Shown: positions 48,967 through 58,694, counted from the first letter of the stretch. The stretch is 64,000 nucleotides of DNA from Flavobacterium petrolei (GCF_003314435.2 NZ_QNVY02000003.1:1-64000); one strand, 5' to 3'. The notes: generated by a model from the sequence alone, not told the origin. Made by a program: numbers and translations.

Positions 48967-49422
48967 ATGAAAATTGAAGAAATTTTAAAATCGACTGTTC
49001 CAATGGATAATTCTAAAAAAATTATTCTAAACGTTTTATATACTCAAAATGTAATAACAGAAAATTTTAATGAAATATTAAAACCTTACGAAATTTCGGG
49101 AGAACAATACAACGTACTTCGAATATTAAGAGGACAAAAAGGAAATCCGGCAAATATGTGGACCATTCAAGAACGAATGTTAGCCAAAACCAGTAATACA
49201 ACGCGATTAGTAGATAAATTGTTATTGAAAGAATTAGTCACTCGGAAAGTATGTCCTGAAAACAGACGAAAAATAGAAGTGTTAATTACACAAAAAGGAT
49301 TGGAAGTTTTAGCAGCATTAGATCCAAAAGTGATTGCTCACGAGCAATTTTTTTCAAAAAATCTAAATTCACAAGAAATAGACCAGTTAAATCAATTATT
49401 AGAGAAATATAGAAACCAATAA
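48967..49422 (+). CDS. MarR-family transcription regulator
   Basis: 151 residues. A winged helix-turn-helix of MarR type: ISGEQYNVLRILRG, MWTIQERMLAKTSNTTRLVDKLLLKELVTR and the wing CPENRRKIEVLITQKG with the conserved Asp/Glu-Arg-Arg region. It likely represses the operon with the nitroreductase (14 nt on) and YceI, released by a quinone, phenolic or other electrophile; the ligand is inferred from the family and gene partners. A palindrome overlapping the -33 element is the probable operator. Confidence 0.88.
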   Translation: MKIEEILKSTVPMDNSKKIILNVLYTQNVITENFNEILKPYEISGEQYNVLRILRGQKGNPANMWTIQERMLAKTSNTTRLVDKLLLKELVTRKVCPENRRKIEVLITQKGLEVLAALDPKVIAHEQFFSKNLNSQEIDQLNQLLEKYRNQ

Positions 49423-49436
49423 ATAGTCAATACATT

Positions 49437-50069
49437 ATGAGTACTTTTTTAGAAAATCAAAATTGGAGATACGCAACGAAAAAATTCGATGCAACAAAAA
49501 AAATAACTGCCGAAGATTTAAATACTTTAAAAGAAGCAATTCGATTGAGTTCTTCATCTTATGGATTGCAACCGTATAAGGTTATTATTGTTGAAAATCC
49601 AGAATTGAGAGCAAATATTCAACCGGCAGCTTGGGGACAATCACAAATTGTTGAAGCTTCACATTTAATCATTTTTGCTAATGAAACAAATCTTGATGAT
49701 TTAGCTATAGATGATTATATCAAAAATATAAGTCAAACCAGAAATACTCCAATTGAAGCTTTAGCTGGTTATGGGGATTTTATGAAATCTAAAATTATTT
49801 CTCTTTCTGATGAAGAAAAAAATATTTGGACAGCAAAACAAACCTATTTAGCATTAGGAAACTTATTGAACGTAGCAGCAGAACTTAAGATTGATACTAC
49901 TCCGATGGAAGGTTTTGTTCCTGCTCAAGTAAATGAAATATTAGGGCTTGACAAATTAGGTCTAAATGCTACTTTAATTGCAACTCTGGGTTACAGACAT
50001 GATGAGGATGCAACTCAACATTACAAAAAAGTCAGAAAATCAAACGAAGACTTATTCATTACATTATAA
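49437..50069 (+). CDS. NAD(P)H-dependent nitroreductase-family flavoprotein
   Basis: 210 residues of the NfsB/nitroreductase fold: FLENQNWRYATKKFD at the N-terminus, IRLSSSSYGLQPYKVIIV for FMN binding, and IATLGYRHDEDATQHYKKVRK at the C-terminus. It reduces nitro compounds or quinones by two electrons with FMN. It is 14 nt after marR and 46 nt before the YceI gene, so it is part of an operon controlled by that regulator. Confidence 0.88.
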   Translation: MSTFLENQNWRYATKKFDATKKITAEDLNTLKEAIRLSSSSYGLQPYKVIIVENPELRANIQPAAWGQSQIVEASHLIIFANETNLDDLAIDDYIKNISQTRNTPIEALAGYGDFMKSKIISLSDEEKNIWTAKQTYLALGNLLNVAAELKIDTTPMEGFVPAQVNEILGLDKLGLNATLIATLGYRHDEDATQHYKKVRKSNEDLFITL

Positions 50070-50115
50070 ATTACTAATTCAAAATCAAATATTAATTCAA
50101 ATCAAATTTAAACAA

Positions 50116-50685
50116 ATGAAAAATTTCAAATCAATCGCATTAGCATTAGTAGTAGTTTTATCTACATTATCCGTAACAGCACAGACTAAAAAAATCAACA
50201 CTGCTGGAAGTACTATCAACTGGACAGGGAAAAAAGTAACTGGACAACATGAAGGAACTATCAACATTAAAGATGGTGCTTTAGTTTTCAAAGGAAAAAA
50301 ATTAGTTGGTGGTACATTCAATGTAGACATGAATTCAATCGTAGTTACTGATTTGAAAGCAGGTCAAGGTAAAGAAAAACTAGAAGGTCACTTGAAAGCT
50401 GACGACTTTTTTGGAACGGATAAATTCGCTATGGCAACTTTAGTTTTCAAAAAAGTAGTTACGAAATCTCCAAATTTGTATACTGTAACAGGAGATTTAA
50501 CTATTAAAGGAATCACTAAACCAGTAACTTTTGATCTTGCAACAACAGCAAACACAGCTACAACGAATGTTGTAATTGACAGAACAAAATACGATATTAA
50601 ATATGGTTCTGGAAGTTTCTTTGACAGCTTAGGAGACAAAGCTATCAATGATGATTTCACTTTAGCTGTAGCTTTGAAATTCTAA
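50116..50685 (+). CDS. YceI-family exported lipid-binding protein
   Basis: 189 residues from ATG 50116, which gives a signal peptide ending SVTAQ. The mature lipocalin-like domain has STINWTGKKVTGQHEGTI, a DLKAGQGKEKLEGHLKADDFF region and LTIKGITKPVTFDL, typical of YceI. The family binds long isoprenoid or amphipathic molecules in the periplasm. Cotranscription with marR and the nitroreductase suggests quinone or isoprenoid stress handling. Confidence 0.9.
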   Translation: MKNFKSIALALVVVLSTLSVTAQTKKINTAGSTINWTGKKVTGQHEGTINIKDGALVFKGKKLVGGTFNVDMNSIVVTDLKAGQGKEKLEGHLKADDFFGTDKFAMATLVFKKVVTKSPNLYTVTGDLTIKGITKPVTFDLATTANTATTNVVIDRTKYDIKYGSGSFFDSLGDKAINDDFTLAVALKF

Positions 50686-50754
50686 TTTCATCTCATCAAT
50701 ACTATTTTAAAACCGTAACAAACAATTGCTGCGACTTTAAATCAATTAATAATC

Positions 50755-50785
50755 AAGCCCTTGTGTAAAACAAGGGCTTTTTTTA
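50755..50785 (+). terminator. Terminator after the YceI gene
   Basis: Perfect 10-bp stem AAGCCCTTGT/ACAAGGGCTT (50755-50764 with 50770-50779) plus a T-run. The rest of the 50686-51071 gap shows only a possible -7 box TAATTTTG at 50945-50952 without a -33 partner. Confidence 0.85.
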
Positions 50786-51071
50786 TTTAAAATTTAATGT
50801 AAAACAACAGAATGAGTTTGGTTTAGAAATAATTGAATTTTAGATTAAAATCTTGAATTTGTAGGGCTATCAAAAATTTACATAATACATCCTATTGTAA
50901 CATATCGTTAATATTCTATGCTTATTCAGTTAACACAACCTGCTTAATTTTGAAAAATAAATAAATGATAAACCTCCCAAAATGAATAATATGTTTTTTG
51001 TTGACCAAAAAACGTAATGTAAATCTTTAGAAATAAATACCTTTCAAATATTTCATTAACAAAATTTAATT

Positions 51072-52349
51072 ATGAAAAAAATAATACTTATTCCAATACT
51101 CTGTTTGATCAATAGCATGACACTAAATGCTCAACAAATAAAAGGTATTATCGGAGACACAAATTGGATGGGTAATTGGACTAATTTTAGACCTACAGCT
51201 GCAGAGTACCCTGAGACTACAAACATTTTGACTGGTACAATTAATAGTGACCTTACACTATATAAGAAAAACACGTACTTATTAACAGGTGTTGTATACA
51301 TCACAAATAATGCTGTATTAACCATTGAACCAGGAACTGTAATTCGTGGCGATGTAGAAACATGTGGCACTCTGGTAATATCAAAAGGCTCTAAAATAAT
51401 GGCAGAAGGCGAACAAACAGACCCTATTGTTTTCACTTCCAATAGAGAAATTTCTACCAGAAAACCTGGAGATTGGGGAGGTATTATTATAATGGGGGAC
51501 GCTCCCATCAATAAAACTGGAGGAGTAGGATTTTTGGACTTTAATATAGACCCAATGGCAAACCATTATGGAGGACAAAATCAGGATAGCAATTCCGGGA
51601 TATTAAAATATGTCCGTATCGAATTCTCCGGAAGGAAACTTAATGCTCTCAAAGAACTTAATGGCTTATCATTAGCAGGCGTTGGTAGAAAAACTAAATT
51701 TAATTTTATTCAAATCAGTTATTCCAATGATGATTCTTATGAGTGTTATGGCGGAGATGTAAATTTTGAGAATATTATTTCATTCAAAGCTACTGATGAT
51801 GATTTTGATTTTACGCAAGGTGCACAATGCAATATTAGCAATAGTCTTGCCATTCGTTATCCGTTTTCATCCGATATTTCTGGTTCGAGATGCTTTGAAA
51901 TCGACTCTTTTGATAAAATTGAAAATGCAGATGTAACCAAAAAAATGACCAAAATAACAGCTACAAATATTACTTTGGCAAATTTAGAAGAAAACAATCA
52001 AGGATTAGTTCGAGAAGCCATTTACATTAAAGACAACAGTTATTTTAGTTTAAATAACAGTGTTGTTTCAGGATTTAAAAATTGCATTTTATTAGAAGGT
52101 AAAATAGCTAATATTTCAGCTAATTTGGCAAAAATTAATTTACAAACAGTACTTATTAATAACTGTGATGGAGGTATTCAAAGTGAAATACCAACTAATG
52201 ATTCGGAAATAAAAAATTGGTATAGCAGTGAATCCTTTTCTATTGAATACTCTAAAACAAGTCATACAGCATTATTCAAGGAGTCTAACCCTAAAAAAAC
52301 TTTTGATTTTAGGCTAAAAGTCGACCCAATAGTCGTCAGTGACAATTAA
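51072..52349 (+). CDS. Secreted right-handed beta-helix protein, function unknown
   Basis: 425 residues with a signal peptide ending LNAQ. The body has short repeated strand-turn units (LTIEPGTVIRGD, GTLVISKGSKIMAEG, PGDWGGIIIMGDAPIN, LKYVRIEFSGRK) as in parallel beta-helix proteins found in many Bacteroidetes. No catalytic motif is obvious and I see no clear type IX sorting domain at the C-terminus. It is monocistronic, between the YceI gene and the trp leader. Possibly a surface or polysaccharide-associated protein. Confidence 0.65.
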   Translation: MKKIILIPILCLINSMTLNAQQIKGIIGDTNWMGNWTNFRPTAAEYPETTNILTGTINSDLTLYKKNTYLLTGVVYITNNAVLTIEPGTVIRGDVETCGTLVISKGSKIMAEGEQTDPIVFTSNREISTRKPGDWGGIIIMGDAPINKTGGVGFLDFNIDPMANHYGGQNQDSNSGILKYVRIEFSGRKLNALKELNGLSLAGVGRKTKFNFIQISYSNDDSYECYGGDVNFENIISFKATDDDFDFTQGAQCNISNSLAIRYPFSSDISGSRCFEIDSFDKIENADVTKKMTKITATNITLANLEENNQGLVREAIYIKDNSYFSLNNSVVSGFKNCILLEGKIANISANLAKINLQTVLINNCDGGIQSEIPTNDSEIKNWYSSESFSIEYSKTSHTALFKESNPKKTFDFRLKVDPIVVSDN

Positions 52350-52530
52350 AGACTAAAGTCTTTCAAATTTTGAATGACCGAATTACTCTATTTTATTAAT
52401 CGTAACATTCAGGATTGCTTTTTTTAAGGTTAGTATGTTTTTTTTGAGGTCATATTTTTTTTAAATTCAAACCTATAGATTTATTTAACAAAAATTCTTC
52501 GCTTTTAATGTTTTTTAACGCATTTTATAT

Positions 52531-52560
52531 TTGAATAATCGAATTTCATTTCTATATTTG
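52531..52560 (+). promoter_or_regulatory. trp operon promoter
   Basis: TTG (52531-52533), 19 nt, TATATTTG (52553-52560): a full match to the Bacteroidetes promoter form. Transcription would start near 52565, about 13 nt before the leader peptide ATG. Confidence 0.75.
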
Positions 52561-52577
52561 TGGCAACAAAATAAAAC

Positions 52578-52634
52578 ATGAAAACAATTTTAAACAATAC
52601 TTGGTGGTGGAACAATTTACGTCAGTCGTCGTGA
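52578..52634 (+). CDS. trpL: trp operon leader peptide
   Basis: An 18-residue ORF, MKTILNNTWWWNNLRQSS, with three consecutive Trp codons (52602-52610). It lies between the promoter and a rho-independent hairpin in front of trpE. Stalling at the Trp codons would leave 52628-52642 free to pair with 52676-52691 (seven pairs GTCGTGA/TCACGAC, then TAAGCT with GGCTTG including wobbles), which blocks the terminator's 5' arm. A ribosome that reaches the stop codon at 52632-52634 would cover that strand and let the terminator form. This is the enterobacterial attenuation logic. Confidence 0.88.
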   Translation: MKTILNNTWWWNNLRQSS

Positions 52635-52671
52635 ACTAAGCTCCTATAGTATTATTAAAACTATAAAATAT

Positions 52672-52704
52672 AAAAGGCTTGTCATCACGACAGGCCTTTT
52701 TTTT
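52672..52704 (+). terminator. trp attenuator
   Basis: 12-bp stem AAAAGGCTTGTC/GACAGGCCTTTT (52672-52683 with 52689-52700, one G-U pair), 5-nt loop, followed by eight T in total, about 45 bp before trpE. Confidence 0.88.
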
Positions 52705-52747
52705 GTGCCAATTTTACCAGTAAAACACAACATTAAAAACATAGCAA

Positions 52748-54148
52748 TTGAAATCATTTAACTTAAATACCAATTACAAGCAAATCCTTGCAGATACCAT
52801 TACCCCGGTGAGTGTGTATTTCAAAATTCGGGATAAATTCCCAAATAGTTTGCTACTGGAAAGCAGCGATTATCATGGAAATGACAATAGTTTCTCCTAT
52901 ATCTGTTGTAATCCGATTGCTTCCATCAAAATAGAAAATGAAATTATTCACAACACTTTCCCTGATGGGAGTTCTGAGAAAATTTCAATCGATGCCACTA
53001 CCAATATTCCGGAAGTAATTCAAGAATTTTCGGGTCAGTTTAAATCCGAGAAGAACGATTTTAAATTCATCAATAATGGACTTTTTGGATATATTTCGTA
53101 CGATGCGGTTCGGTATTTCGAAAAAGTAAACATTGCCAAAAAAGAAAACAGCAATACCATTCCTGATGTGTATTATGCCGTATACCAAAACATCATTGCC
53201 ATCAATCATTTCAAAAATGAAGCGTATATTTTCTGTCACAGCTTAGACGGAAGAAACAACATTTCGGAAATCGAACAATTATTACAATCCAGAAATATTG
53301 CCTCTTATAAATTTTCGAAAGAAGGCGAAGGTTTTTCAAATCTGACGGATGAAGAATTCAAGCATAATGTGGTTTTGGCCAAAAAGCATTGTTTTAGAGG
53401 TGATGTGTTCCAATTGGTATTATCCCGCAGGTTTACACAAGGCTTCAAAGGCGATGAATTCAATGTCTACAGAGCGTTAAGAAGCATTAATCCTTCGCCG
53501 TATTTATTCTTTTTTGACTATGGCGATTTCAAAATATTTGGTTCTTCACCTGAAGCTCAAATTATTGTCAAAAACCGTAAAGCCGAAATTCATCCTATCG
53601 CAGGAACTTTCAAACGTACGGGAGATGACGAAAAAGATGCGATTCTTGCGAAAGAATTATCCATAGATAAAAAAGAAAACAGTGAGCATGTGATGTTAGT
53701 GGATTTAGCTAGAAATGATTTAAGCAGAAACGGTCATCATGTCAATGTGGAGAAATACAGAGAAGTACAGTTTTTCTCTCATGTCATTCACTTGGTTTCA
53801 AAAGTAACGGGACATTTGCATGAAAATGCGACAACGATGCAAGTGGTAGCCGATACTTTTCCAGCAGGAACATTGAGCGGCGCACCAAAACACAGAGCGA
53901 TGCAACTCATTGAAGAGTATGAAAAAACGAATCGTAATTTTTATGGAGGCGCTATTGGTTTTATGGATTTTGAAGGTAATTTTAATCACGCCATTATGAT
54001 TCGAACTTTCCTTAGTAAAAACCATCAATTGCATTCTCAAGCAGGAGCAGGAATTGTTGCCAGTTCTGATGAAGAGAGCGAAATGCAGGAAGTATACAAC
54101 AAGTTAAGGGCGCTGAATGCGGCGTTGGATTTAGCGGAGACAATATAA
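52748..54148 (+). CDS. trpE: Anthranilate synthase component I
   Basis: 466 residues. LLLESSD near residue 35 is the Trp-feedback motif of TrpE. The chorismate-binding part has FGSSPEAQIIV, HPIAGTFKRT, AGTLSGAPKHRAMQL and YGGAIGFMDFEG. It makes anthranilate from chorismate with ammonia supplied by TrpG. The start is TTG at 52748: an in-frame TAG lies 6 nt upstream and no ATG follows until deep in the protein. First structural gene after the attenuator. Confidence 0.95.
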   Translation: MKSFNLNTNYKQILADTITPVSVYFKIRDKFPNSLLLESSDYHGNDNSFSYICCNPIASIKIENEIIHNTFPDGSSEKISIDATTNIPEVIQEFSGQFKSEKNDFKFINNGLFGYISYDAVRYFEKVNIAKKENSNTIPDVYYAVYQNIIAINHFKNEAYIFCHSLDGRNNISEIEQLLQSRNIASYKFSKEGEGFSNLTDEEFKHNVVLAKKHCFRGDVFQLVLSRRFTQGFKGDEFNVYRALRSINPSPYLFFFDYGDFKIFGSSPEAQIIVKNRKAEIHPIAGTFKRTGDDEKDAILAKELSIDKKENSEHVMLVDLARNDLSRNGHHVNVEKYREVQFFSHVIHLVSKVTGHLHENATTMQVVADTFPAGTLSGAPKHRAMQLIEEYEKTNRNFYGGAIGFMDFEGNFNHAIMIRTFLSKNHQLHSQAGAGIVASSDEESEMQEVYNKLRALNAALDLAETI

Positions 54149-54177
54149 AATAATTTAAAGATTCAATAATTTAAGAA

Positions 54178-54218
54178 TTTAAAGATTGCTGAAACACTAG
54201 AATTTTTCAATCTTTAAA
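54178..54218 (+). other. Hairpin between trpE and trpG
   Basis: Perfect 11-bp inverted repeat TTTAAAGATTG/CAATCTTTAAA (54178-54188 with 54208-54218) without a T-run. Possibly an mRNA processing or stability element within the operon. Confidence 0.4.
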
Positions 54219-54241
54219 ACTTTTAATTTTTCAATAATAAA

Positions 54242-54808
54242 ATGAAAAAAATACTAGTCATAGACAATTACGATAGTTTCACTTATAATCTAGTGCACTA
54301 TCTCGAAGATTTAGATTGTGAAGTAACCGTTTATAGAAACGATGAATTTGACATCGATGAAATTGCAGTTTTCGATAAAATTCTTCTTTCTCCTGGACCT
54401 GGAATACCGGACGAAGCAGGATTATTGAAAGAAGTGATTCAAAAATACGGGGCGACCAAAAGTATTTTTGGCGTATGCTTAGGTCAACAAGCTATTGGAG
54501 AAGTATACGGAGGAACGCTTTCTAACTTAGACAAAGTGTATCATGGTGTGGCTACCAATGTGAAAACCGTTGTTGATGATGAACTTTTATTTGAAGGATT
54601 AGGAAACGAATTTGAAGTGGGACGTTACCATTCATGGGTGGTTGATCCTAATTTGCCAGATGTTCTAGAAGCGACTTCTTTTGACGAAAACGGCCAAGTA
54701 ATGTCCTTGCGCCACAAAACGTATGATGTGCGCGGTGTACAATTTCATCCCGAAAGTGTTTTAACTCCAAATGGGAAAAAGATATTAGAGAATTGGGTGA
54801 AAAACTAG
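54242..54808 (+). CDS. trpG: Anthranilate synthase component II (glutamine amidotransferase)
   Basis: 188 residues, class I glutamine amidotransferase: DNYDSFTYNLVHYL, LLSPGPGIPDEAG, nucleophile Cys in FGVCLGQQAIGE, and catalytic His/Glu in QFHPESVLT. It releases ammonia from glutamine for TrpE. It may also serve PabB, as in other organisms with a single trpG. 93 bp after trpE. Confidence 0.95.
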   Translation: MKKILVIDNYDSFTYNLVHYLEDLDCEVTVYRNDEFDIDEIAVFDKILLSPGPGIPDEAGLLKEVIQKYGATKSIFGVCLGQQAIGEVYGGTLSNLDKVYHGVATNVKTVVDDELLFEGLGNEFEVGRYHSWVVDPNLPDVLEATSFDENGQVMSLRHKTYDVRGVQFHPESVLTPNGKKILENWVKN

Positions 54809-54880
54809 TCATAAAGTCAAATATCATAATGTCGAAAGACTTTAAGACTTTCAACTTTCAACTTTAAGACATATATAAAA

Positions 54881-55873
54881 ATGAAAAATATATTAAACAG
54901 ATTAATCAATCACGAAATGCTTTCGGCTGCAGAAGCAAAAAATGTATTGGTTAATATATCAAACGGGAGTTACAACACGAGCCAAATTGCTTCTTTTCTA
55001 ACCGTTTACATGATGCGCAGTATAAGCATAGATGAACTTTCCGGTTTCCGTGAAGCATTATTAGAATTGTGTATTCGCGTGGATTTATCCGCATATAATA
55101 CTATTGATTTATGCGGAACCGGTGGTGATGGAAAAGATACTTTCAATATTTCAACACTGGCTTCATTTGTAGCTGCCGGTGCAGGAATAAAAGTGGCAAA
55201 GCACGGAAATTACGGAGTTTCTTCTATCTCTGGATCTAGTAATGTAATGGAGAAACTAGGAATCAAGTTCAGTAATGATACTGATTTCTTGGAAAGATGT
55301 ATCGACAAAGCAGGAATTTGTGTTTTACACGCACCATTATTTCATCCTGCAATGAAAAATGTGGGACCAATTAGAAAAGAATTGGGCGTAAAAACCTTTT
55401 TCAATATGTTGGGACCAATGGTAAATCCATCATTTCCACAAAATCAGTTGGTTGGTGTTTTCAACTTAGAACTGGCCAGAATGTATGCGTATTTGTATCA
55501 AAACACGAATACTAATTTCACCATCCTGCATTCGCTTGACGGTTATGACGAAGTTTCGTTGACAGGTCCTACAAAAACAATTACCAGTTCCATGGAAGGA
55601 ATGCTAAATCCGGAAGATTTTGGTGTTCGCCTTTTGCTGCAAAGCGAAATCGAAGGCGGAACAACCATCGAAGAATCGGCACAAATGTTTACAGATATTA
55701 TTTCGGGAAAAGGAAACGAGGCCCAGAATAATGTGGTTTGTGCCAATGCAGCCATGGCAATTGCAACCGTTACAAAATGTTCTCCTTTAGAAGGATTTCA
55801 AATAGCGAAAGAAAGTTTATTATCCGGAAAAGGACTTGTAGCTTTGAAAAAATTGAAAGATTTAAGCAAATAA
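54881..55873 (+). CDS. trpD: Anthranilate phosphoribosyltransferase
   Basis: 330 residues. DLCGTGGDGKDTFNISTL binds PRPP, HGNYGVSSISGSSNV and MKNVGPIRKELGVKTFFNMLGP are the family blocks. It joins anthranilate to PRPP. Not fused to trpG, unlike in E. coli. 72 bp after trpG in the operon. Confidence 0.95.
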   Translation: MKNILNRLINHEMLSAAEAKNVLVNISNGSYNTSQIASFLTVYMMRSISIDELSGFREALLELCIRVDLSAYNTIDLCGTGGDGKDTFNISTLASFVAAGAGIKVAKHGNYGVSSISGSSNVMEKLGIKFSNDTDFLERCIDKAGICVLHAPLFHPAMKNVGPIRKELGVKTFFNMLGPMVNPSFPQNQLVGVFNLELARMYAYLYQNTNTNFTILHSLDGYDEVSLTGPTKTITSSMEGMLNPEDFGVRLLLQSEIEGGTTIEESAQMFTDIISGKGNEAQNNVVCANAAMAIATVTKCSPLEGFQIAKESLLSGKGLVALKKLKDLSK

Positions 55874-55959
55874 AATAGTTTAAAGTTTAAGGTTTAAAGT
55901 TGTTGGAATTTCGAACAACTTGAAACTTGAAACAAAGAAAACTTGAAACAAAAAAATAA

Positions 55960-56739
55960 ATGAACATTTTAGATAAAATCATAGTTGACAAAAAAAGAGA
56001 AGTCATCCTCAAGAAATCCATTATTCCTGTTTCACAATTGGAAGCTTCAGTTTTCTTCGAAAAAAGGACTATTTCTTTGAGCGATAATTTAAGAAACAGC
56101 AACTCAGGAATCATTGCAGAACACAAACGCCGTTCCCCTTCCAAAGCAGAAATCAACTACAGCTTTACGGTTGAAGAAGTTACCAAAGGATATGAAAATG
56201 CTGGTGCTTGTGGTATTTCAGTATTGACAGATGGAAAATATTTTGGTGGCTCATTAGACGATTTACTTTTGGCAAGAGCCGCAGTAAATATTCCATTATT
56301 GAGAAAAGAATTTATTGTAGATGAATACCAAATCTTAGAAGCAAAAGCCCACGGAGCCGATTTAATTTTGCTTATCGCAGCAGTTTTGACAAGAGAGGAA
56401 ATCAAATCCTTATCGGAATTTTCTAAAAGTTTAGGGTTAGAAGTTTTACTGGAAGTACACAATCAGGAAGAACTGGAAAAATCGATTATGCCAACATTAG
56501 ATATGATTGGTGTGAACAATAGAAACCTAAAAACATTTGAAGTGAGTTTGGATTTCAGCAAGCAATTGGCAGCACAAATTCCAGATGATTTTGTAAAAGT
56601 TTCTGAAAGCGGAATTTCATCAGTAGAAGCCATCAACGAACTAAAACCTTTTGGTTACAAAGGATTTTTAATTGGAGAAAACTTTATGAAAACGGATAAT
56701 GCCGGTAAAGCAGCAATGGAATTTATATCAAAACTATAA
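55960..56739 (+). CDS. trpC: Indole-3-glycerol-phosphate synthase
   Basis: 259 residues, TIM barrel. IIAEHKRRSPSKAEIN (catalytic Lys), ISVLTDGKYFGGSLDDL, LRKEFIVDEYQI and GVNNRNLKTFEV are the conserved strands. It makes indole-3-glycerol phosphate from CdRP. It is separate from trpF and ends 2 nt before it. Confidence 0.95.
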   Translation: MNILDKIIVDKKREVILKKSIIPVSQLEASVFFEKRTISLSDNLRNSNSGIIAEHKRRSPSKAEINYSFTVEEVTKGYENAGACGISVLTDGKYFGGSLDDLLLARAAVNIPLLRKEFIVDEYQILEAKAHGADLILLIAAVLTREEIKSLSEFSKSLGLEVLLEVHNQEELEKSIMPTLDMIGVNNRNLKTFEVSLDFSKQLAAQIPDDFVKVSESGISSVEAINELKPFGYKGFLIGENFMKTDNAGKAAMEFISKL

Positions 56740-56741
56740 AG

Positions 56742-57374
56742 ATGAAACTCAAAATCTGTGGCATGAAATATCCCGATAATATTCTCGAAGTAGGTTCGCT
56801 CCTACCCGATTATATGGGATTTATTTTCTGGGAGAAATCGGCTCGATATTTTGATGGTATTATTCCACAATTACCAAAATCAATCAAGAAAGTAGGCGTT
56901 TTTGTCAATGAAACTGGAGAAATAATTTTAGCGAAAGTCCAAAAATACGATTTGCAAGCCATTCAATTACATGGAAATGAATCAGTTGAATTCTGTCAGG
57001 ATTTGAAAAATAAAATAGAGAATCCAATTGAAATCATAAAAGTATTCTCTGTCGATGATGATTTTGATTTTGAAGTATTAAAACCATTTGAAAACGTTTG
57101 TGACTATTTTCTTTTTGACACCAAAGGAAAATTACCAGGAGGAAACGGAACCACGTTCGATTGGAAAGTTTTAGAAAAGTATCCTTCGAGCAAACCGTTT
57201 TTTCTGAGCGGCGGAATCGGAATTGAGGAAATGGATGCCGTGAAAGAAATAGCAAAAACAAATTTACCGCTGTATGCCATTGATGTAAACAGTAAATTTG
57301 AAATAGAACCGGGATTAAAAAACATAGAAAAATTAGATAGTTTCAAGAATAACTTGAAAACTTTAAACTTATAA
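56742..57374 (+). CDS. trpF: Phosphoribosylanthranilate isomerase
   Basis: 210 residues, TIM barrel. KICGMKYPDNI holds the catalytic Cys, MGFIFWEKSARY, KVGVFVNE, FDTKGKLPGG (catalytic Asp) and FLSGGIGIEEMD follow. It isomerises PRA to CdRP. It starts 2 nt after trpC, so the two may be translationally coupled. Confidence 0.95.
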   Translation: MKLKICGMKYPDNILEVGSLLPDYMGFIFWEKSARYFDGIIPQLPKSIKKVGVFVNETGEIILAKVQKYDLQAIQLHGNESVEFCQDLKNKIENPIEIIKVFSVDDDFDFEVLKPFENVCDYFLFDTKGKLPGGNGTTFDWKVLEKYPSSKPFFLSGGIGIEEMDAVKEIAKTNLPLYAIDVNSKFEIEPGLKNIEKLDSFKNNLKTLNL

Positions 57375-57386
57375 ACTTTAAACAAA

Positions 57387-58568
57387 ATGAGTTACAACGT
57401 CAACGAAAAAGGCTATTACGGAGAATTTGGAGGCGCTTTCATTCCTGAAATGTTATATCCAAATGTGGAAGAATTACGCCAAAATTATTTAAAAATTACA
57501 GCAGAGCCTGAGTTTCAAGCTGAATTTGATGCTTTGCTAAAAGAATATGTAGGTCGTCCTACGCCGCTTTATTTTGCCAAGCGATTATCTGAGCAATACA
57601 ATACTAAAATCTACCTGAAAAGAGAAGATTTATGCCACACTGGTGCCCACAAAGTGAACAACACCATTGGGCAAATTTTGTTAGCCAAACGCTTGGGCAA
57701 AAAACGAATCATTGCTGAGACCGGAGCTGGTCAACATGGAGTTGCAACAGCTACAGTTTGTGCCTTAATGGGACTGGAATGCATCGTGTACATGGGTGAA
57801 GTCGACATCAAGCGTCAAGCGCCAAATGTGGCTCGTATGAAAATGTTGGGTGCCGAAGTTCGTCCGGCAATGTCAGGTTCAAAAACCTTAAAAGATGCCA
57901 CTAACGAAGCCATTCGCGACTGGATTAACAATCCTGTTGACACCTATTATATCATTGGATCTGTGGTAGGACCGCATCCTTATCCGGATATGGTGGCGCG
58001 TTTTCAAAGTGTTATTTCTAAGGAAATCAAAGAACAATTACTGGAAAAAGAAGGTCGTGAAAACCCTGATTATGTGATTGCCTGCGTAGGTGGCGGAAGC
58101 AATGCTGCCGGGACCTACTATCATTTTCTGGACAATGAGGACGTAAATATTATTGCGGTCGAAGCAGCAGGTTTGGGAGTTGATTCCGGCGAAAGTGCCG
58201 CAACTTCTGCCTTAGGAAAAGTGGGCGTTATTCACGGAAGTAAAACCTTATTGATGCAAACAACGGATGGCCAAATCACCGAACCATATTCTATTTCAGC
58301 AGGACTGGATTATCCGGGAGTTGGTCCTATGCATGCCAATTTATTCACAACGGGAAGAGCGCAATTCATCTCCATTACAGATGAGCAAGCGATGCAATGG
58401 GGAATAAAATTATCTCAAATGGAAGGACTTATTCCTGCCATTGAAAGTGCGCATGCCTTTGCCGTTCTGGACGAAATGAAATTCAAACCTGAAGATGTGG
58501 TAGTCATCAATCTTTCCGGTCGCGGTGACAAAGATTTGAATACCTATATCGATTATTTTAAATTATAA
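57387..58568 (+). CDS. trpB: Tryptophan synthase beta chain
   Basis: 393 residues. The PLP Lys is in [19 protein letters not shown] and the catalytic Glu follows in [27 protein letters not shown] binds the PLP phosphate. It condenses indole with serine. This is the main TrpB1 type that pairs with TrpA. It is separated from trpA by about 565 bp holding another gene and two palindromic repeats. Confidence 0.97.
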   Translation: MSYNVNEKGYYGEFGGAFIPEMLYPNVEELRQNYLKITAEPEFQAEFDALLKEYVGRPTPLYFAKRLSEQYNTKIYLKREDLCHTGAHKVNNTIGQILLAKRLGKKRIIAETGAGQHGVATATVCALMGLECIVYMGEVDIKRQAPNVARMKMLGAEVRPAMSGSKTLKDATNEAIRDWINNPVDTYYIIGSVVGPHPYPDMVARFQSVISKEIKEQLLEKEGRENPDYVIACVGGGSNAAGTYYHFLDNEDVNIIAVEAAGLGVDSGESAATSALGKVGVIHGSKTLLMQTTDGQITEPYSISAGLDYPGVGPMHANLFTTGRAQFISITDEQAMQWGIKLSQMEGLIPAIESAHAFAVLDEMKFKPEDVVVINLSGRGDKDLNTYIDYFKL

Positions 58569-58580
58569 AAAAAGCACAAT

Positions 58581-58672
58581 TTGGGCGTTCCCAAAGGGTC
58601 GGGCTGTCCGCTATATCTTTTTCATGGCAGAAAAGCCATAAAAAGGATGCCGCTTCCATCCCTAACGCAGAC
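58581..58672. repeat. Palindromic intergenic element after trpB
   Basis: A GC-richer stretch (GGGCGTTCCCAAAGGGTCGG...CATCCCTAACGC) unlike its surroundings. It contains an inner hairpin ATCTTTTT.ATGGC/GCCAT.AAAAAGGAT. Its form suggests a dispersed repeat of the flavobacterial genome; confirmation needs the rest of the genome. Confidence 0.5.
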
Positions 58673-58694
58673 AAATAACTAGAAAACATTATTT

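Noticed and set aside
50885..50915. Possible extra Crp/Fnr-like site (GTAACATATCGTTA) before the beta-helix protein gene
   Set aside because: Half-site spacing is off by one and no -7 box lies 29.5 nt from its centre.
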